Source of the DNA: Flavobacteriales bacterium UBA1531
GTDB lineage: Bacteria; Bacteroidota; Bacteroidia; Flavobacteriales_D; Sanyastnellaceae
Direction: 5' to 3'
Assembly (NCBI GenBank): GCA_002323795.1
Contig: DCPZ01000008.1
Span: forward strand, 10,961 to 74,960
DNA: 64,000 nt
Each line of letters starts with the position of its first letter. Positions within the stretch are counted from its first letter, which is position 1. The translations under genes were made by a program, and so were the position numbers. Under the pieces are notes generated by a model. It saw only the letters and a program-made list of their open reading frames with translations, did not search any database and was not told the DNA's origin. Below, piece after piece: positions 60,078 through 64,000 of the stretch.

Positions 60078-61898
60078 ATGATTCGCAAGCAGGAGCCAAG
60101 CCCGATGGGTAAGCGTAAACCTGGAAAATTTCAATGGGGCATCGGGTGGCGCATCTCGGTGGGATTTGGAATTTTTGGGTTGGCCGTGGGTGCCTTATTC
60201 CTCCTAACGCGGAGCACGCTCGAGGAAAGCCAAAAACTCAGTCAACACATTGATGGTGTTTTGACGCCAAGCATACAGTCGCTGGAAGAATTGGATCGTT
60301 CCATCAGTGAGACGCGGATTTTGATCCGCCATTGGTTATCGGTACAGTCGGGGCCTCGTGATCCAGAAAAACAGGATTTGCGTCGGCTCATGGATGTGCA
60401 GATTCCGAGGCAACTATCCGGAATGGAGCCACTTGTGAATGCATGGGATCCACTCTTGCGATTGGAGTTCGATTCGCTCCAGCGCGATGTCGAATACCTG
60501 TTTCTTGCTTACGCTGAGGTGATACGGTTGTTGTATGATTTTCGCGCCTATGATGATCCGCTGGCCATGATGGAGGCGGAGTATTATGCCCTCGATGGGT
60601 CAAGCATCCCAAGCTATACGACGAGTATTCGTAACCGCATGGACGCTATGTCTCTCGCGCAGACGGACGCCCTCACTTCTTCAACCGCAGAAATGGATGA
60701 GTTAAGCAACCGTCTTAAGCTCTATGCAGGGAATGTGGCGTTGGCAATTTTGATTTTAGGTTTTATGATTGCTTGGGCCGTAACTCGCTCCATTGTGAAG
60801 CCAATTGGCGAATTGAAGCGCGCGCTTCTGTACCTCGGACGCGGGGTACCTTTGGCCAATGAAGTAATCCCGACATCGGATGAGATTGGAGAAATGGCCC
60901 TGGCAGTGAATCGTCTCGCGGCGGGCTTGAATCGTACGAGAGCCTTTAGCATGCGGGTCGGCCAGGGCGAATTTGATGCGGATTATGAACCATTGAGTGA
61001 CGACGACGCTTTGGGTCATGCCATCCTCAAAATGAGGGATGACTTGGAGAGCAATGAGCAGGAATTGGAAGGCAAAGTTCAGATGCGAACGGCGGAGGTA
61101 GAGCAACAGAAAAGGCGCGTCGAATCACTTTACGGCGATCTTAAGGATAGCATCAATTATGCTGAGCGCATCCAAAAAGCCATATTGCCGTCGCCCGAAG
61201 ATCGAGCCAAGGTTTTTGAGGAAACAGCGGTTTTTTATCGTCCTCGTGACGGCGTGTCTGGTGATTTCTATTGGTTTCATTCGGTGGGCCGCGTGCGGAT
61301 GTTTTCGGCCATTGATTGCACAGGACATGGCGTTCCTGGAGCGTTTATGAGTTTGATAGGACACAATGCTCTTGAGCGTGTCACCAAAGTCTACACACAG
61401 CCTGACCGTGTTTTGGAGCAGCTGAATCGTGCTGCATGTGAATTGCTGAGGCCGCAGGGATTTGGCCAGAACGACGGAATGTCTACAGTCCAAGACGGCA
61501 TGGATTTGGCCATGGTTGCCGTTGATTTGGAGAAGATGGAGCTGGAATATAGCGGTGCCAATTGTCCTCTCTACCTCGTGCGCAAAGGCATGCTTCAGGA
61601 ATTGAAGCCGGATAAAATGGCCATTGCCTCTTTTCAGCCAGGTACTCGGAGTTTCGAAATGCACACCATTCCATTGGTTTCTGGGGATGTTATTTTTGTC
61701 GCCACCGACGGTTTCCCGGATCAATTTGGAGGGCCGAAGGGCAAGAAGTTTATGCGCAAGCGCTTTCGTGAATTACTTGTGCGAGTGGCACCTATGCAGC
61801 CTGCGGATATGGAGTCTTCTCTGGCAGATGCCTTCAATGAATGGAAGGGAGAGGAAGAACAAGTGGATGATGTCCTCGTTGTTGGCGTTCGAATTTAA
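60078..61898 (+). CDS. HAMP domain SpoIIE-type serine phosphatase
   Basis: Inner-membrane signalling protein of 606 residues. TM1 lies near 27-45, a periplasmic helical sensor near 46-213 and TM2 near 219-236. A HAMP domain follows (about 237-290), then a coiled coil (about 315-365) and a PP2C/SpoIIE phosphatase domain (about 380-606). The catalytic acidic residues are in GVSGDFYW, SAIDCTGHGVPGAFMS, FVATDGFPDQFGG and QVDDVLVVGV. It should dephosphorylate a serine/threonine phosphoprotein, typically an anti-sigma antagonist, in response to an envelope signal. No such partner is encoded in the window. Confidence 0.88.
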   Translation: MIRKQEPSPMGKRKPGKFQWGIGWRISVGFGIFGLAVGALFLLTRSTLEESQKLSQHIDGVLTPSIQSLEELDRSISETRILIRHWLSVQSGPRDPEKQDLRRLMDVQIPRQLSGMEPLVNAWDPLLRLEFDSLQRDVEYLFLAYAEVIRLLYDFRAYDDPLAMMEAEYYALDGSSIPSYTTSIRNRMDAMSLAQTDALTSSTAEMDELSNRLKLYAGNVALAILILGFMIAWAVTRSIVKPIGELKRALLYLGRGVPLANEVIPTSDEIGEMALAVNRLAAGLNRTRAFSMRVGQGEFDADYEPLSDDDALGHAILKMRDDLESNEQELEGKVQMRTAEVEQQKRRVESLYGDLKDSINYAERIQKAILPSPEDRAKVFEETAVFYRPRDGVSGDFYWFHSVGRVRMFSAIDCTGHGVPGAFMSLIGHNALERVTKVYTQPDRVLEQLNRAACELLRPQGFGQNDGMSTVQDGMDLAMVAVDLEKMELEYSGANCPLYLVRKGMLQELKPDKMAIASFQPGTRSFEMHTIPLVSGDVIFVATDGFPDQFGGPKGKKFMRKRFRELLVRVAPMQPADMESSLADAFNEWKGEEEQVDDVLVVGVRI

Positions 61899-61903
61899 TG
61901 CGC

Positions 61904-62737
61904 TTACTGAGCAAAAACAGACCCCCGAACCACCCGTGTTTCAATTGGATTGATGATCAGGACAGGGATTTGAGCTTCATTGGTGATTATTTGCTGTTCA
62001 TACGTTTGTCCCAAAATGCCCATGAGGCTCTTCTCATGCAAGTTCATGATGCTGATCAAATCGGCATCAATTGCCGCAGCATGTCGAACAACATCTTTGA
62101 CAAATGCCCCTGAGCTGTGCTCGGAAATTTTCACAGTGTATTCGATGCCTCGCTCTCCAAAATATTCCTTAGCATAGTCGATGTTTCGACTCAATTGATT
62201 TTTCAGAAACTCATCGGATTCAGCGGGGCTAATGATGTGAACACGGCCCTTGAAATAGGTCGCCATTTCTGCCACCGTTGATAATTTCTGCTTCGTGTCT
62301 TGGTGCAGGTCGAGAGGAACCACAATATCATCGTATCCGGTGTCTTTGATTCCTTTTTCTTGGGTAATGATGAATGGCGTTGAGCAATTGGTCACGATTT
62401 TCAATGCTCGTCCACCGGTCAAAAACTGCATGCCTTTCAGTCCATGCGTTCCCATGATGACCAAATTTGCATCTTGTTCGATGGCGACGTCATCGATGTC
62501 TTCAAAGATTGATCCGATTCGAATGGCCGTCTTGACTTCGTGGTTGTATTTACCTTCGAAGCGTTGCATCAGTGCTTTCACCCTCAGCCTTGCATCTGTC
62601 ATCTCCTTCTTTGATGGGATGATGTGCAACAAAAGAATTTCACTCTTGAATGCTTTTCCAACAACAAAGGCGTGCTCCATTGATATTTCACTGACCGGAG
62701 TGAAATCCATAGGTACGAGTATGCGATGTTGAGACAT
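61904..62737 (-). CDS. Universal stress protein, tandem UspA domains
   Basis: A cytoplasmic 277-residue protein with two UspA domains, about 1-145 and 150-277. The first has MSQHRILVPMDFTP and the nucleotide-loop-like VIMGTHGLKGMQFLTGGRALKIV. The second is less conserved and ends IITNEAQIPVLIINP. Such proteins aid survival of starvation and oxidative stress; ATP binding by the first domain is plausible. It converges on the SpoIIE gene with five bases between stops. It is divergent from the CLC gene, with promoter boxes for both in 66 bases. Confidence 0.9.
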   Translation of the reverse strand: MSQHRILVPMDFTPVSEISMEHAFVVGKAFKSEILLLHIIPSKKEMTDARLRVKALMQRFEGKYNHEVKTAIRIGSIFEDIDDVAIEQDANLVIMGTHGLKGMQFLTGGRALKIVTNCSTPFIITQEKGIKDTGYDDIVVPLDLHQDTKQKLSTVAEMATYFKGRVHIISPAESDEFLKNQLSRNIDYAKEYFGERGIEYTVKISEHSSGAFVKDVVRHAAAIDADLISIMNLHEKSLMGILGQTYEQQIITNEAQIPVLIINPIETRVVRGSVFAQ

Positions 62738-62761
62738 GTTTTTTGTTAATCAATTTCCAGA

Positions 62762-62769
62762 CAAAGTTA
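62762..62769 (-). promoter_or_regulatory. -7 box of universal stress protein gene
   Basis: TAACTTTG on the minus strand, a perfect match, ends 24 bases before the ATG at 62737. Confidence 0.6.
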
Positions 62770-62791
62770 CGTTCAAAGCAATGATTCCAAC

Positions 62792-62799
62792 GAAATTTG
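62792..62799 (+). promoter_or_regulatory. Possible -7 box of CLC gene, leaderless geometry
   Basis: GAAATTTG, identical to the box before the M43 protease gene, ends exactly four bases before ATG 62804. Confidence 0.4.
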
Positions 62800-62803
62800 T
62801 CCC

Positions 62804-64000
62804 ATGCGGAGCCACGGATTTTTAAATGCGTTTGCGGCGGGTTTCAACCGCTGGAAACAATCTGACCAGTCCATGATGGGTTGGGCGGTTTTGACGGGTT
62901 GTTCTGCGGGTTTGCTAGCAGTGCTTTTGAAGCGCACCGTTGGCGCCATGCACCTCGCTATGAATGGCATTGCCGGATTACTCGATGCGCCGTGGTGGTT
63001 GGGAATTGGGCCGCTCATGGGTTTGCTTGCGACTCGATGGGTGGTTCGTAACTGGCTGCGTGGCGATCATCCGGGACCGGGCGTTCCCAGTATTTTACAT
63101 GCCCTTTCTCAGCGACAAGGACGAATCAAGCGAATGTGGATGTTTGCACCATTGATTACGAGTTCACTTTCCGTCGGGTTGGGGGGGTCAGGGGGTTTGG
63201 AGGGGCCTTCTTTGCAATCTGCTTCGGCCATTGGATCGGAAATTGGCCGACAAACGAAGCGCGCATTCAATAGGCGGATGCTTTTGATTGGCTGTGCGGC
63301 TTCTGCTTCGTTGGCCGCTCTTTTCAAGGCTCCGGTTGCAGCCATTATTTTTGCTGTCGAGGTGATCATGATTGACCTGACTGCTGCGAGCTTGGTGCCG
63401 CTGCTGTTGGCTTCTTTGGCCGGTTTGATCACATCGAGTTTATTCCAAGGGCAAAATGATATTTTGACCATTTCAAATCTGGCGGAGTTTGAAATGAAAA
63501 CGCTTCCGTGGTATGTATTGCTCGGAGCGGCCTGTGGTGTAGGGTCTGTCCTTTTTTCGAAGCTCTATCTCGGCGCAAGTCACTCAATCAGCCGATTGCC
63601 ATCGCACCGTCTTCGAATTTGGATTGCTGGAATAGGCATTGGCGCGGCGTTACTGCTGTTCCCCTCTTTGTATGGCGAAGGCTATCAAATTGTCAACGCC
63701 CTCTTTGACGGAAAAGTCGAAATGCTTGCAACCGGCATGCAGTTGCAAAGCTTAGAATTGAATGGTTGGATGTTGATTGCCTTCTTGATGCTAGCTTGGG
63801 TGCTTAAGCCGGTGCTTACAGGCATGACTTTGGGAGCAGGAGGCGTAGCCGGTGTTTTTGCCCCTGCAATTTTTTGCGGTGCGCTCCTTGGACACCAGTT
63901 TGCGATTGTGACGGAATGGATCAGCGACTCCCTTGCCCTGCCAATGGGACATGCTGTTTTGGCGGGTCTGGCTGGAATGCTTGCGGGTCTTTTGCATGCT
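62804..64000 (+). CDS. CLC family anion transporter, truncated by right edge
   Basis: Multi-pass anion channel or anion/proton exchanger. The frame is open from ATG 62804 to the window end, 399 codons, so the last helices and any C-terminal CBS domains are unseen. Helix pattern and motifs are typical: GPGVP near residue 93 (selectivity filter, GSGIP in E. coli ClcA), GGLEGPS near 132 with the gating Glu, and GGVAGVFAPAIF near 347. The filter Ser is replaced by Pro. The inner proton-path Glu (ClcA Glu203) aligns with Val in IIFAVEVIMID. Substrate could be chloride, nitrate or another anion. It is divergent from the stress protein gene. Confidence 0.9.
   Translation, partial: MRSHGFLNAFAAGFNRWKQSDQSMMGWAVLTGCSAGLLAVLLKRTVGAMHLAMNGIAGLLDAPWWLGIGPLMGLLATRWVVRNWLRGDHPGPGVPSILHALSQRQGRIKRMWMFAPLITSSLSVGLGGSGGLEGPSLQSASAIGSEIGRQTKRAFNRRMLLIGCAASASLAALFKAPVAAIIFAVEVIMIDLTAASLVPLLLASLAGLITSSLFQGQNDILTISNLAEFEMKTLPWYVLLGAACGVGSVLFSKLYLGASHSISRLPSHRLRIWIAGIGIGAALLLFPSLYGEGYQIVNALFDGKVEMLATGMQLQSLELNGWMLIAFLMLAWVLKPVLTGMTLGAGGVAGVFAPAIFCGALLGHQFAIVTEWISDSLALPMGHAVLAGLAGMLAGLLHA

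Noticed and set aside
1..64000. CRISPR arrays, insertion sequences, prophage, tRNA or rRNA genes, or a defence island
   Set aside because: I looked for repeated spacers, terminal repeats, transposase or integrase motifs and cloverleaf patterns and found none; nearly all sequence is accounted for by chromosomal genes.

Overview
The window is an ordinary-looking stretch of chromosome from a member of the Bacteroidota, most likely a Flavobacteriales-type lineage related to the Cryomorphaceae. Evidence for this is the gliding lipoprotein GldH, a type IX secretion sorting domain on a secreted metalloprotease, SusC-like TonB receptors, IPExxxVDY, DUF2480, DUF349, DUF4271 and DUF6427 families, the large form of IspG, and -7 promoter boxes of the TAnnTTTG type with few Shine-Dalgarno sites. 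I recognise 53 protein genes. I see no rRNA, tRNA, CRISPR array, insertion sequence or prophage, and no stretch over 300 bases without a gene.

Layout. 1-7.5 kb: leuS (cut by the left edge), a polysaccharide deacetylase, a DUF349 protein, recX, prfB, fumC. 7.5-11 kb: manC, then mlaE-mlaF and a dehalogenase-like nitroreductase. 11-15.3 kb: the lipid and housekeeping cluster acpP-fabF-rnc-IPExxxVDY-pyk. 15.3-19.8 kb: ileS, a DksA-like protein, lspA. 19.8-28.7 kb: ispG facing recO, a TonB receptor, holB-ricT-gldH, a rhodanese lipoprotein. 28.8-32.4 kb: a secreted M43 protease and two exported proteins of unknown role. 32.5-41.2 kb: polA-DUF2480-dxs, purQ-DUF6427, a small DUF6341-like protein, purD. 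41.3-48.3 kb: a GT2-GT9 fusion and an O-antigen ligase meeting tail to tail, then ctp, rnpA, hemD and DUF4271 read leftwards. 48.4-58.4 kb: asd, a second TonB receptor, metG, an S66 peptidase, kbl, a FAD oxidase and a GbsR regulator. 58.4-64 kb: YfiR-like, TPR and HAMP-SpoIIE proteins, a universal stress protein and a CLC anion transporter cut by the right edge.

No dedicated novel system (defence, CRISPR or biosynthetic island) is visible. The most striking pattern is regulatory. About fourteen genes have a -7 box of the form TAnnTTNG, or a close variant, ending three to seven bases (usually exactly four) before the start codon. Transcription should then begin at or within a few bases of the start codon, giving leaderless or near-leaderless mRNAs. 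The same pattern decides several start codons. Other points of interest are an iodotyrosine-deiodinase-like enzyme with its substrate-binding triad intact, a GT2-GT9 fusion for surface glycans, a CLC protein with nitrate-type filter and channel-type inner residues, and convergent genes that share or abut stop codons with almost no visible terminators.
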